Part shown: positions 1-7,162 of the stretch, piece by piece
Position numbering within the stretch: the first letter of the stretch is position 1
Layout of the letters: each line of letters opens with the position of its first letter
NCBI GenBank assembly: GCA_023433205.1
Contig: JAEZDS010000004.1
Location: 1 to 16,431 of the forward strand
DNA from: Bacteroidota bacterium
Lineage (GTDB): Bacteria; Bacteroidota; Bacteroidia; B-17B0; Aurantibacillaceae
DNA: 16,431 bases
Reading direction: 5' to 3'
The notes under the pieces: model-generated
What the model saw: only the letters and a program-made list of their open reading frames with translations
Databases searched by the model: none
What the model was told of the DNA's origin: nothing
Translations under genes and position numbers: made by a program

Positions 1-523
1 GTGCAAGACCGGTAATGCCGGGTTTAACGAGGTATCGGTTATAATAACCGGGGAAAAGTTCAGAGAAATAATCAGAATCACTCAGCATGTGCGGGCGGGG
101 ACCAACAATACTCATGTCGCCAAGCAAAACATTAATGAACTGGGGCAGTTCGTCCAGATTAGAAACCCGCAAAAATCTTCCCATTCGGGTAATACGGGGA
201 TCATTAAGTGCCGCCTGAAGGTCATGAGCTTCCGGATTCACCTGCATGGTACGAAGTTTAAAGCAGTCGAATGTGCGGCCGCGATAACCGGTACGTTTCT
301 GGCGAAAAAAGACCGGCCCCCGGGAATCAATTTTGATCATTATTGCAAGCAGAGGAAGCAGCCAGGAAAGGATGGCAAGGGTGATTACCAAAGACACAAC
401 CAGATCAATGCTTCTTTTTACAAACAGAAAGGTACGTCTGCGGTTTTCAACCGCATCCATCAGTTGTTCGTTGTGCTGCAGTGTAAATGCTTCTTTATCA
501 AATATGGCACTGTTGTGTGTCAA
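1..523 (-). CDS. Bacterial sugar transferase (undecaprenyl-phosphate glycosylphosphotransferase), 5' part, runs off left edge
   Basis: Members of this family transfer a sugar-1-phosphate from a nucleotide sugar to undecaprenyl phosphate, starting glycan assembly at the inner membrane. The minus strand, translated by hand, gives about 174 residues. A basic stretch (NRRRTFLF) is followed by a single hydrophobic segment (SLVITLAILSWLLPLLAIMI). Then come the family signatures KIDSRGPVFFRQKR, FKLRTM, DPRITRMGRFLR, NLDELPQFINVLLGDMS, VGPRPHM and KPGITGLA. This is the short form without the large N-terminal region of WcaJ-type enzymes. The C-terminus lies beyond the left edge. An in-frame TAA sits at 527-529, so the only start candidates are TTG at 521-523 and ATG at 458-460. 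I chose TTG because the extra 21 residues (including FDKEAF and NEQLMDAV) resemble the N-termini I remember for Bacteroidota homologues; ATG 460 remains possible. It is divergent from the rest of the cluster. Confidence 0.9.
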   Translation of the reverse strand, partial: MTHNSAIFDKEAFTLQHNEQLMDAVENRRRTFLFVKRSIDLVVSLVITLAILSWLLPLLAIMIKIDSRGPVFFRQKRTGYRGRTFDCFKLRTMQVNPEAHDLQAALNDPRITRMGRFLRVSNLDELPQFINVLLGDMSIVGPRPHMLSDSDYFSELFPGYYNRYLVKPGITGLA

Positions 524-552
524 AGGTTAATTCTTTGTTAAATAAGGGCTTA

Positions 553-560
553 CAAAAGTA
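553..560 (-). promoter_or_regulatory. Second TAnnTTTG -7 box upstream of the sugar transferase gene
   Basis: TACTTTTG on the minus strand (560 down to 553) is an exact TAnnTTTG match about 30 bases from the TTG start at 523. No TTG was found 17-23 bases upstream, so the -33 element is missing. The short palindrome at 572-591 lies in that position instead, which would suit a regulated promoter. Chance occurrence cannot be excluded. Confidence 0.25.
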
Positions 561-571
561 GGTCAAATTTC

Positions 572-591
572 TTAAAGTACAGTAACTTTAA
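572..591. repeat. Perfect 7-bp inverted repeat in the divergent leader region
   Basis: TTAAAGT (572-578) and ACTTTAA (585-591) are exact reverse complements separated by six bases. The element is AT-rich, so it suits a protein-binding site better than an RNA terminator. It lies just upstream of the -7 box at 553-560 on the minus strand and inside the leader expected from the promoter at 650-683. Its role is unknown. Confidence 0.3.
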
Positions 592-649
592 CGCCTGAAA
601 GTGTCAAAAAACGCCATTTTAACATCGGTGCCAGGGTAGGCGTTCAGAT

Positions 650-683
650 CAAAGATAAATGATAACCAGAACGTTTAGCACAA
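650..683 (-). promoter_or_regulatory. Candidate Bacteroidota-type promoter for the sugar transferase gene
   Basis: On the minus strand TATCTTTG (657 down to 650) matches the Bacteroidota -7 consensus TAnnTTTG exactly. A TTG preceded by further T residues (683 down to 681) lies 23 bases upstream, at the wide end of the -33/-7 spacing known for this phylum. Transcription would run leftwards with a leader of about 120 bases before the TTG start at 523. This is a motif match only. A second exact -7 match at 553-560 competes with it. Confidence 0.35.
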
Positions 684-803
684 AAATTTCGATAGTAGCT
701 AACAGGCTGTTGTTGAGTGGAATGTTATATGGCTGTGAAACACGCTTTAGCGAAATTAAATAGTGTATTCTTATGATCCTCAGACAGGCTGTTAACCTGT
801 ATT

Positions 804-2240
804 ATGATGCTGGCAGGTAAATCCAAACTGGTTAAAGATATTTCTGCCAACACTGTACAATCTGTTGCAACGCAGGTACTGGGACTTCTGATCTTTTACC
901 TCACCTCAAAATATCTGGGAAAAAGCGAGTTCGGCGAACTAAACTGGTCAATGGCTGTTGCATCAACCTGCATCGCTATTGCCTCACTGGGTTTGGACCT
1001 GGTGTTTGTAAGAAAAATCGCTGCAGGTGAAAACGTAATAAAAATAGGGGGCATCCATTTTTTTCATTCCCTGGCAGCGGGACTGTTCGTGTGTTTGATC
1101 GCCTTATCAATTGAATGGATTCAACCTGGTTTCAGCCGGGGCCATCCATTTTTTTTCCTGATCATGCTCACGCTTGCAATTGCGAATATTGCCAATTCAT
1201 TTAAGTTGTGCATGAACGGGCTTGAAGCCTACTCCCGGCTTGCAGTGCTGGCGGTGCTAACTAATGTCCTAAAACTGTCGGCAATGGTAGTGTTGTTCAT
1301 TACCGGGTATTTTACGTTACGCAATGTTGTGTTTGTTCTTCTGTTCACTTCAGCCGTTGAAGTCGCGCTGGGTTATCTTTCTTTGAACCTCAGGATAAAA
1401 GCTACTTTAATACCGGCCATCAGCCTTAAACCGTACAGGTTATTTGTAATGGAGGCGCTGCCACAGTTGGGCGTGGTGCTTTTTGATAGCGCACTTGCGC
1501 GGATAGACTGGATATTGTTAGGAGTTATAGGTACTGCAGCTGCAACGGCAGATTACAGTTTTACCTACAAGGTGTTTGAACTTTCAAAATTGCCACTCTT
1601 AATAATTGCTCCTGTGTTATTAACACGGTTTTCAAGAATACTCAGGCAGGGAGGGATTCATGTCACCAAGCAGAACATCGAAAGAAGCAAAGTATTCTTA
1701 CAGCTTGAAATGTTTGTGGTGATGCTGATCCCTATTTTCCTGGTGATGTGCTGGACACCGCTTATCGATTATTTTACAGACAACAAATACGGAGCTGTTA
1801 ACGAGAAGGTGTACTGGATGCTGGCACTTTGTGTGCCTCTTGCAGCCATGGTCAATTACCTGTGGACCCTGGGTTTCGCGCAGGGACAGCTACGTACCAT
1901 AATGATCATAACCGTGTTGGCTTCGGTTATCAATGTTGTTGCAAATCTGCTTCTAATTCCTGTAATAGGTACATACGGCGCTGCATTATCATATCTGATA
2001 AGTGTTGCCACGCAGCTGATCTTATACCTGCGTTTTATCAGGAGAGACAAAATAACACTTGATGCACCCAGCTGCCTGGCCCCGGTGCTTGCAGCACTGG
2101 CCGCTGTGATATTGGCTAAGCTCATCACCGATAATGTTATATTTGCGACAAGCCTGGCAGTAGGTGTGTATGTGTTCGCAGGCTTACTGGGGGGAATGGT
2201 TAAGCCGCAAAAAGTAGCAGGTTTTTTGAAAGATGAGTAA
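804..2240 (+). CDS. Polysaccharide flippase, Wzx-like (MOP/MATE superfamily)
   Basis: Likely moves undecaprenyl-linked oligosaccharides from the cytoplasmic to the periplasmic face of the inner membrane. The 478-residue product is hydrophobic nearly throughout and has many membrane segments, for example around residues 22-38, 50-69, 85-103 and 116-135. The length and the N-terminal pattern fit the polysaccharide biosynthesis protein family: a short basic lead (KSKLVKDISANTVQ), then a helix ending in YLTSKYLGKSEFGELNW. That motif, a helix followed by LG..EFG, is the usual landmark of Wzx/RfbX-like proteins. Two adjacent ATG codons (804 and 807) could both start it; the second gives 477 residues. 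It opens the plus-strand array and is followed after 19 bases by a GT4 gene. The transported glycan cannot be inferred. Wzx proteins diverge strongly, so the call is to superfamily level. Confidence 0.88.
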   Translation: MMLAGKSKLVKDISANTVQSVATQVLGLLIFYLTSKYLGKSEFGELNWSMAVASTCIAIASLGLDLVFVRKIAAGENVIKIGGIHFFHSLAAGLFVCLIALSIEWIQPGFSRGHPFFFLIMLTLAIANIANSFKLCMNGLEAYSRLAVLAVLTNVLKLSAMVVLFITGYFTLRNVVFVLLFTSAVEVALGYLSLNLRIKATLIPAISLKPYRLFVMEALPQLGVVLFDSALARIDWILLGVIGTAAATADYSFTYKVFELSKLPLLIIAPVLLTRFSRILRQGGIHVTKQNIERSKVFLQLEMFVVMLIPIFLVMCWTPLIDYFTDNKYGAVNEKVYWMLALCVPLAAMVNYLWTLGFAQGQLRTIMIITVLASVINVVANLLLIPVIGTYGAALSYLISVATQLILYLRFIRRDKITLDAPSCLAPVLAALAAVILAKLITDNVIFATSLAVGVYVFAGLLGGMVKPQKVAGFLKDE

Positions 2241-2259
2241 GTAAGTCGTCAGAAGAAGT

Positions 2260-3471
2260 ATGAACATCCTGTTTATATGTGATGAATATCCCCCCGGCAA
2301 GACCGGAGGAATTGGGACCTCGGTTCAGTTACTGGCACGTGAACTCGTGAACCAGGGACACAAGGTTATTGTGGCGGGCTTATATTCTTACTCCTTTGGT
2401 GGCGATCCGCATTTTTACGATCAGGGTGTCGAGGTTTGGCGCTTAAGGTACGGTCCTGATCTTGGCCTTCACGATAACATTGGTTATAAATTGTACAGAA
2501 AACTGCCTGCGCCAATTAAGGCTGCGTTAAACGGCAAAAAAGCATTTGATCGTTTTGTCGTATTTATAAAAAAGGTAATTATTGAAAAAGCAATAGATAT
2601 CATTGAGATTGCCGACTGGAATACTTTTTCCGTTGAAATTGGTTTTCCCGTGAGGTGGCCAAATTTTTCAGTACCACTTGTTTTAAAGTCGCACGGCTCA
2701 TATACCAAAATTTACACTGAACTGGGTCTAAAAATGTCGGATAACCACCGAGCCACTGATCATGCACTTTTTAACAGAGCAGATGCTCATGCGGCAGTAA
2801 GTGTAAACACAGCTGAGATCAACAGGAAATTATTTGCAATTAAGCAAGATGTTAAGGTTCTGTACAATGGTATTTTGATTCCTTCGCCGGCTGAACAACC
2901 TCGTGAACAGCACCTTGTTGTTTATAGCGGGGCACTTACCGCATCTAAAGGGGTACATAAGCTCATCAGGGCATGGGAAACTGTTGCCCGATCGATGCCA
3001 GACGCAAGATTGCTTTTGTATGGTAAAGGAAATATTGCCTCCTTCGCAAGCAGATTGGGGCCATCTTCATCCCGGTCTGTGATGTTTATGGGACATGTAA
3101 GTAGAGAAGCGTTGTTTGAGTCTTTAAAGAAGGCTTCTGTTGCCGTTTATCCTTCATTTTCTGAAACTTTTGGTCTGGCTGTTCTTGAAGCCATGGCCAA
3201 CGGTTGCGCAGTAATTTTCACAAAGTATGGGAGCGGACCAGAGATTGTGTCTCACAAGATCGACGGCATGCTGGTTGATCCTTCACAGGAAGCTGAAATA
3301 GCCGCTGCAATTGAATTTTTGTTTAATAATCCTGAACTGGCTGAACAAATGGGTGAACGTGCCCGAAAGAAGGTGAGTGAAAAGTTCAATATTACGACTG
3401 TTGTACATGACCACCTGCATTTTTACAGGGAGGTTGTTTCCAGGTTTAAAGCAGAAAGAGCGGTTGTTTGA
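2260..3471 (+). CDS. Glycosyltransferase family 4 (GT-B fold)
   Basis: Predicted retaining glycosyltransferase adding a sugar from a nucleotide donor during glycan assembly at the cytoplasmic face. The protein has 403 residues. The N-terminal Rossmann half opens with MNILFICDEYPPGKTGGIGT, carrying the glycine-rich acceptor-side loop. The linker holds LYNGILI, and the donor half begins near VVYSGALTASKGVHKLIRAW. The GT4 EX7E motif is intact at E302 and E310 (SETFGLAVLEA), followed by GSGPEIV and GMLVDP. Length is normal for the family. ATG at 2260 is preceded by AGAAGAAG, a purine run that may serve as a ribosome-binding site. The stop codon overlaps the next start by one base (TGATG). No signal peptide is visible. 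The donor and acceptor sugars cannot be read from the sequence. Confidence 0.92.
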   Translation: MNILFICDEYPPGKTGGIGTSVQLLARELVNQGHKVIVAGLYSYSFGGDPHFYDQGVEVWRLRYGPDLGLHDNIGYKLYRKLPAPIKAALNGKKAFDRFVVFIKKVIIEKAIDIIEIADWNTFSVEIGFPVRWPNFSVPLVLKSHGSYTKIYTELGLKMSDNHRATDHALFNRADAHAAVSVNTAEINRKLFAIKQDVKVLYNGILIPSPAEQPREQHLVVYSGALTASKGVHKLIRAWETVARSMPDARLLLYGKGNIASFASRLGPSSSRSVMFMGHVSREALFESLKKASVAVYPSFSETFGLAVLEAMANGCAVIFTKYGSGPEIVSHKIDGMLVDPSQEAEIAAAIEFLFNNPELAEQMGERARKKVSEKFNITTVVHDHLHFYREVVSRFKAERAVV

Positions 3472-5114
3472 TGGTTTGGCTTGCAACACATTTCCTTAAA
3501 TTAAGAGCAAGAGCTGACAGGCGTCCTGATTTGGTATTGCTGGTTTTTCTGCTGCTGATGATGAATTACAGGTTCTCTTTAAAAATAATTGCCCTGGCAG
3601 TTGTTTTTATTTTGCGCCCCCGCATCAATTACAAACCAGATAAAATTGTATGGTTCTACTTGCTTATTACAGCGCTTGGTCTGGGCAACTTCGTTTTTAT
3701 AAACAGCGATTACAGTCAGGGGCGGCTCATGCTTACACTGGCAGGAGCTCTTATCTGGCTTGGGTGTCTTATGAGTTACCTGCAGGTGCGAGACATGGTT
3801 CAAAAGACTCCGACAGTTTTATTGGGAGAAAAACTAAGGTGGTTTACGCTGGTGAATCTGTTTTTTTCTCTGATCGATCTAGTTAAGATCATGCTGGCAA
3901 CAGGTGTAGTTAACCCTTTTACTCAGGAGAGTCCACCACCTTACGGTATATCTTCAGGTGATCTCATTGGGGGAGTTTTCGGTGAGATGCATCTTGTTAA
4001 TACGGTGGTGTCAGGCTTACTTCTGCTGTATTTTCTGCACTATCGGAACCCTTTGTTTGCTTTCTTTTCCCTCATCCCTTTTCTGCTTACAGGAAGTAAC
4101 CTGGCAACATTAATACTGTTGGCAGCAATGCTGTATTTTATATTCACCAGACAGGATAAACTTTTGAAGTGTTATACGATCTGTACCCTCATGCTGTTTG
4201 TAGTGTTTTACGTGAAGATAACGCCAACCAACTTCTCGTACATGAACAGGGTAATTTCAGAGAAAATTAAAATAATTGCATTGCCGGTGTCCGCCCCTGC
4301 AGTCACGGCTTCAAATGTGCCGGACCAGGGTCCGGTTACGCCCAACAGGCGAGCTGTTCAGGAAAAAACAAAAGACCAGCTTATCCATGAGTACATTGCA
4401 TGGTACAGAAGATCACATCCATCTTTGCAAGCTCCCGCTGATGACCATCAAATTCTGGTTTCAAGTATCAGAAAAAATCAGGAACGTAGTGAACGTCAGA
4501 CACATGCCGTGATTTTGCGCGTTATCCATCATCGTGATTCCATTACGGAATTAAAGAAGCAAAGTGCATTTTTTGAATATGGTGAGCTGCAAAAGTTTAA
4601 TCTCGGTGAAAAGTCGGGAAAAGTGATTTCATTTCAGCAAAGCCTTTCCTATATCTCTGGAAGCTGGCAATACTTTCTTTTTGGGGGAGGCCCGGGCTCC
4701 TTTTCGTCAAGGCTTGCATTTATTGCCTCAGGTATTGTTGCCGACTCTCGTATTCTTACGCTGTTACCTTTTTATGAAACCAAGGCTTTTTCAACAAATC
4801 ACAAAGCCATTTTTAAGTACCTGATGTATCTTGATGACGCAACGCACAGTGTCAGCAATCTTCCTTTTACTTGGTATAACACCTTAGTAAGTGAATATGG
4901 ACTTACCGGAATGTTTCTTTTTATCTTTTTTTATGCAGGATTTTTTATCAGGCAATGGTCGTTAATGGGAATTGGGCGGGTCATCTTTATTTGTATGGTG
5001 GCATTTCTTTTTTTTGATTATTGGTTTGAGCGCCTGTCGGTAATGATATTTTTTGAAACCCTCGTTTTGATAGTGCTAAAGTTGCGAAAAAACGAAGATC
5101 CAGTATTGCAATGA
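3471..5114 (+). CDS. Wzy/O-antigen ligase-like polytopic membrane protein with a large hydrophilic loop
   Basis: Probably polymerises repeat units (Wzy role) or ligates glycan to an acceptor in the periplasm. From ATG 3471 the product has 547 residues. That start gives the TGATG overlap common in this array; a TTG one codon earlier (3468) would also be in frame. Hydrophobic segments fill about residues 20-250 and 475-540. Between them lies an unusually long polar region (about 251-402), rich in charged and basic residues. It is followed by FGGGPGSFSSR (404-414) and a conserved-looking stretch WYNTLVSEYGLTGMF (468-482), as in the O-antigen ligase/polymerase superfamily. Usual members have about 400-450 residues, so the loop explains the extra length. 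It overlaps the following GT2 gene by ATGA. Ligase and polymerase functions cannot be told apart by sequence alone. Confidence 0.75.
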   Translation: MVWLATHFLKLRARADRRPDLVLLVFLLLMMNYRFSLKIIALAVVFILRPRINYKPDKIVWFYLLITALGLGNFVFINSDYSQGRLMLTLAGALIWLGCLMSYLQVRDMVQKTPTVLLGEKLRWFTLVNLFFSLIDLVKIMLATGVVNPFTQESPPPYGISSGDLIGGVFGEMHLVNTVVSGLLLLYFLHYRNPLFAFFSLIPFLLTGSNLATLILLAAMLYFIFTRQDKLLKCYTICTLMLFVVFYVKITPTNFSYMNRVISEKIKIIALPVSAPAVTASNVPDQGPVTPNRRAVQEKTKDQLIHEYIAWYRRSHPSLQAPADDHQILVSSIRKNQERSERQTHAVILRVIHHRDSITELKKQSAFFEYGELQKFNLGEKSGKVISFQQSLSYISGSWQYFLFGGGPGSFSSRLAFIASGIVADSRILTLLPFYETKAFSTNHKAIFKYLMYLDDATHSVSNLPFTWYNTLVSEYGLTGMFLFIFFYAGFFIRQWSLMGIGRVIFICMVAFLFFDYWFERLSVMIFFETLVLIVLKLRKNEDPVLQ

Positions 5115-6055
5115 AGATACCGGTAACTGTACTTATGCCTGTATACAATGGCGCCCTTCACATTAAGGAAGCTATTGACAGCGTACTTGCTCAAACATTC
5201 ACTGAATTTGAACTGTTAATAGTGAATGACGGAAGTACGGATGATACAGCAGCTATCGTCCGACAATATTCCGACCCCAGGATAGTTCTGCTTGAACGGG
5301 CAAATGGAGGTGTAAGTGCGGCGCTTAACACCGGACTTGCGGCAGCACGCGGAAAGTACATTGCGCGTTTTGATGCCGATGATGTGTGTTATCCGGTCAG
5401 GCTCGGGGTTCAGGTTAATTTCCTTGAATCTAACCCAGACTATGTAATGGTTGGGTCAGACGCTGACTATATGACTGAAGAGGGGGAATACATTCACACG
5501 TTCAGAAACGTGGGATATACTGATGCCGATATTCGGGAATCACTGGCAATTCATTGTTCTTTTATTCACAGTTCGGTGATGTACAGGAGGGAAGTAGTTC
5601 TTTCATTAGGAGGATATGAAGTAAAAGCCCACACTTTTGAAGATTATTTTTTGTGGACCAAACTTATACATCAAGGGAAGGTATGTAATTTGCCACAACC
5701 TCTCATTAAAGTTCGTTTTAACACCGCTTCTGTGACTGTTGACGAGAAAGACCAGGATAAAGAATTTCAGAAACTTAAGAAAAAGGCTTTAATGTGCGGA
5801 GAGATAACCGATGACGAAGGCCGTCGAATTAATGCTGGTGTTAAAAGGTTAACCTTAAGGAGGAAGCAGGGTTCCTATCACCGGTTGCTTGCCAAAAAAT
5901 TTCTCTGGAATAATTATAAGCCTGCAAAAGCAAGAAGCCATATCTGGTTGAGCGTAAAAGTTGAACCCCTTCGCTTTACTGCCTATTTTTTATTGTTGGT
6001 TTCCCTGTTGCCGCAGGCTGTTATCAACTGGCTTTATAAAACAAAAAAGGGCTAA
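5111..6055 (+). CDS. Glycosyltransferase family 2 (GT-A fold)
   Basis: Predicted inverting glycosyltransferase using a nucleotide sugar at the cytoplasmic face. The 314-residue protein begins with VTVLMPVYNGALHIKEAIDS, the classic GT2 entry strand and helix. It then shows VNDGSTDDT (NDGSTD at 39-44) for nucleotide binding and RFDADD (DADD at 88-91), the DXD-type metal-binding motif. A later EDYFLWTKL stretch supplies the usual acidic site around the catalytic base. The C-terminus carries a hydrophobic segment (about 289-309, FTAYFLLLVSLLPQAVINWL) followed by lysines, suggesting membrane association. The start is fixed by the ATGA overlap with the upstream gene. The next gene begins 16 bases after its TAA stop. 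Sugar specificity is unknown. Confidence 0.93.
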   Translation: MKIPVTVLMPVYNGALHIKEAIDSVLAQTFTEFELLIVNDGSTDDTAAIVRQYSDPRIVLLERANGGVSAALNTGLAAARGKYIARFDADDVCYPVRLGVQVNFLESNPDYVMVGSDADYMTEEGEYIHTFRNVGYTDADIRESLAIHCSFIHSSVMYRREVVLSLGGYEVKAHTFEDYFLWTKLIHQGKVCNLPQPLIKVRFNTASVTVDEKDQDKEFQKLKKKALMCGEITDDEGRRINAGVKRLTLRRKQGSYHRLLAKKFLWNNYKPAKARSHIWLSVKVEPLRFTAYFLLLVSLLPQAVINWLYKTKKG

Positions 6056-6071
6056 ATTGCCGGAACAGAAC

Positions 6072-7157
6072 ATGCGAGTCGCTTTTATTTCACGCAGCAC
6101 GCTTTTTACCGTACGGGGCGGTGATACGGTGCAACTGGTTAAAACCGCTGAGTGGCTTAGAAAGCTTGGGGTTGAAGTTGATCTGTACTGTGGCCCCGGT
6201 AAAATATCTTATGAGAGATATGATGTTATACATGGGTTTAACGTTATAAGACCTGTAGAGTTACTTGAACATTTCAGGAAGTTTAAGGGTTTGAAGGTTT
6301 TGTCAACAATTTATGTTGATTATTCCGAATACGAGCTGAAGGCACGCGGTGGGCTGGCTTCCCTGCTTCTCAAGTATGGTGGCCCTGACAGACTGGAATA
6401 TCTTAAAACGATAGCAAGATGGGTAAAGAACGGCGAAAAGAATTTTAGTTTTTCATATTTGCTAAGGGGGCATCGTTCTTGCGTAAGAAATTTATTGCGA
6501 CTGAGTGATGTACTGCTCCCGAATTCTGGGAACGAATACCGCAGGCTTGTTTCGGGATATGGTATCGAAAGAAACTGCGTTGTAGTGCCCAACGCAATTG
6601 ATCCTACGGTTTTTAAAAAGGAATTGGAGTACCGCAACAAACAAAACAACCTTGTGTTGTGCGTTGGAAGGATCGACGGTCTGAAAAACCAGCTGAATCT
6701 GATACGGGCATTAACAGGCAGCGAGTTTGAGTTGCTGATAATAGGCAAACCAGCACCAAATCATGTTTCATATTACAACGAATGCCGGAAAATGGCTGGA
6801 GAAAATGTGCGCTTCCTAGCAGAGACCGAACAGTCAGAATTGGTTAAGTACTATCAGAGGGCGGGGGTGCACGTGTTGCCAAGCTGGTTTGAAACAACGG
6901 GGTTAAGCTCGCTTGAGGCCGCTGCCATGGGTTGCAGAATTGTTATCACCCGCAAGGGTGATACGGAGGATTATTTCGGTGATAACGCCTTTTACTGTGA
7001 ACCCGATCAGCCTGAAAGTATTTTGAACGCTGTTCGCCGTGCCGCGGGGGCGCCTCTCAATGAAAACTTTCGCGTAACCATATATGCTGAATATGTCTGG
7101 GAGGTCACAGCCCGAAAAACATTGCAGGCTTATAATAATGCGTTGTCACACTCCTGA
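6072..7157 (+). CDS. Glycosyltransferase family 4 (GT-B fold)
   Basis: Predicted retaining GT4 enzyme of 361 residues from ATG 6072. The reading frame stays open further upstream (to an ATG at 5961), but those codons overlap the 3' end of the GT2 gene and encode no family-like sequence. The protein clearly begins MRVAFISRSTLFTVRGGDTVQ, with the glycine pair (G16-G17) of the GT4 N-terminal loop. The middle holds LLPNSGNE and VVVPNAIDPTVF; the donor half starts at LVLCVGRIDGLKNQLNLIRAL. The EX7E motif is present at E274 and E282 (FETTGLSSLEAAAMG). It sits 16 bases after the GT2 stop and 5 bases before the next gene, clearly in the same operon. Donor and acceptor are unknown. Confidence 0.9.
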   Translation: MRVAFISRSTLFTVRGGDTVQLVKTAEWLRKLGVEVDLYCGPGKISYERYDVIHGFNVIRPVELLEHFRKFKGLKVLSTIYVDYSEYELKARGGLASLLLKYGGPDRLEYLKTIARWVKNGEKNFSFSYLLRGHRSCVRNLLRLSDVLLPNSGNEYRRLVSGYGIERNCVVVPNAIDPTVFKKELEYRNKQNNLVLCVGRIDGLKNQLNLIRALTGSEFELLIIGKPAPNHVSYYNECRKMAGENVRFLAETEQSELVKYYQRAGVHVLPSWFETTGLSSLEAAAMGCRIVITRKGDTEDYFGDNAFYCEPDQPESILNAVRRAAGAPLNENFRVTIYAEYVWEVTARKTLQAYNNALSHS

Positions 7158-7162
7158 AAATC

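Larger units (their letters stand above)
524..803. other. Divergent intergenic region between the sugar transferase gene and the main operon
   Basis: This stretch of about 280 bases has no convincing coding sequence on either strand. It holds two minus-strand -7 box matches, the 572-591 palindrome, and a 10-base direct repeat ACAGGCTGTT at 702-711 and 784-793. The second copy forms an imperfect hairpin (ACAGGCT/AACCTGT) immediately before the flippase start. On the plus strand the best -7 candidate is TAACTTTA at 583-590, one mismatch from consensus and with no -33 TTG, so the promoter of the main operon is not identified. Confidence 0.5.

Noticed and set aside
89..541. 150-codon plus-strand open frame over the sugar transferase
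   Set aside because: The opposite strand encodes clear family motifs (LDELPQF, VGPRPHM); the plus frame has no recognisable sequence.
583..590. TAACTTTA as the plus-strand promoter of the operon
   Set aside because: One mismatch to TAnnTTTG, no correctly spaced -33 TTG, and more than 200 bases from the first start codon.
784..800. Hairpin ACAGGCT/AACCTGT as a transcription terminator
   Set aside because: Imperfect, weak, lacks a T-run, and sits directly before a start codon.
5008..5015. T8 tracts (also near 1149-1156 and 10148-10155) as phase-variation sites
   Set aside because: They fall in Phe-rich membrane segments where TTT runs are expected, and all are in frame with no sign of disruption.
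5961..6071. Upstream in-frame start for the GT4 gene at 6072
   Set aside because: It would overlap the GT2 coding end and add 37 residues unlike any GT4 N-terminus; MRVAFISR at 6072 is the natural beginning.
6320..6748. 142-codon minus-strand frame opposite the GT4 at 6072
   Set aside because: Antisense shadow; the plus strand carries the full GT4 motif set.
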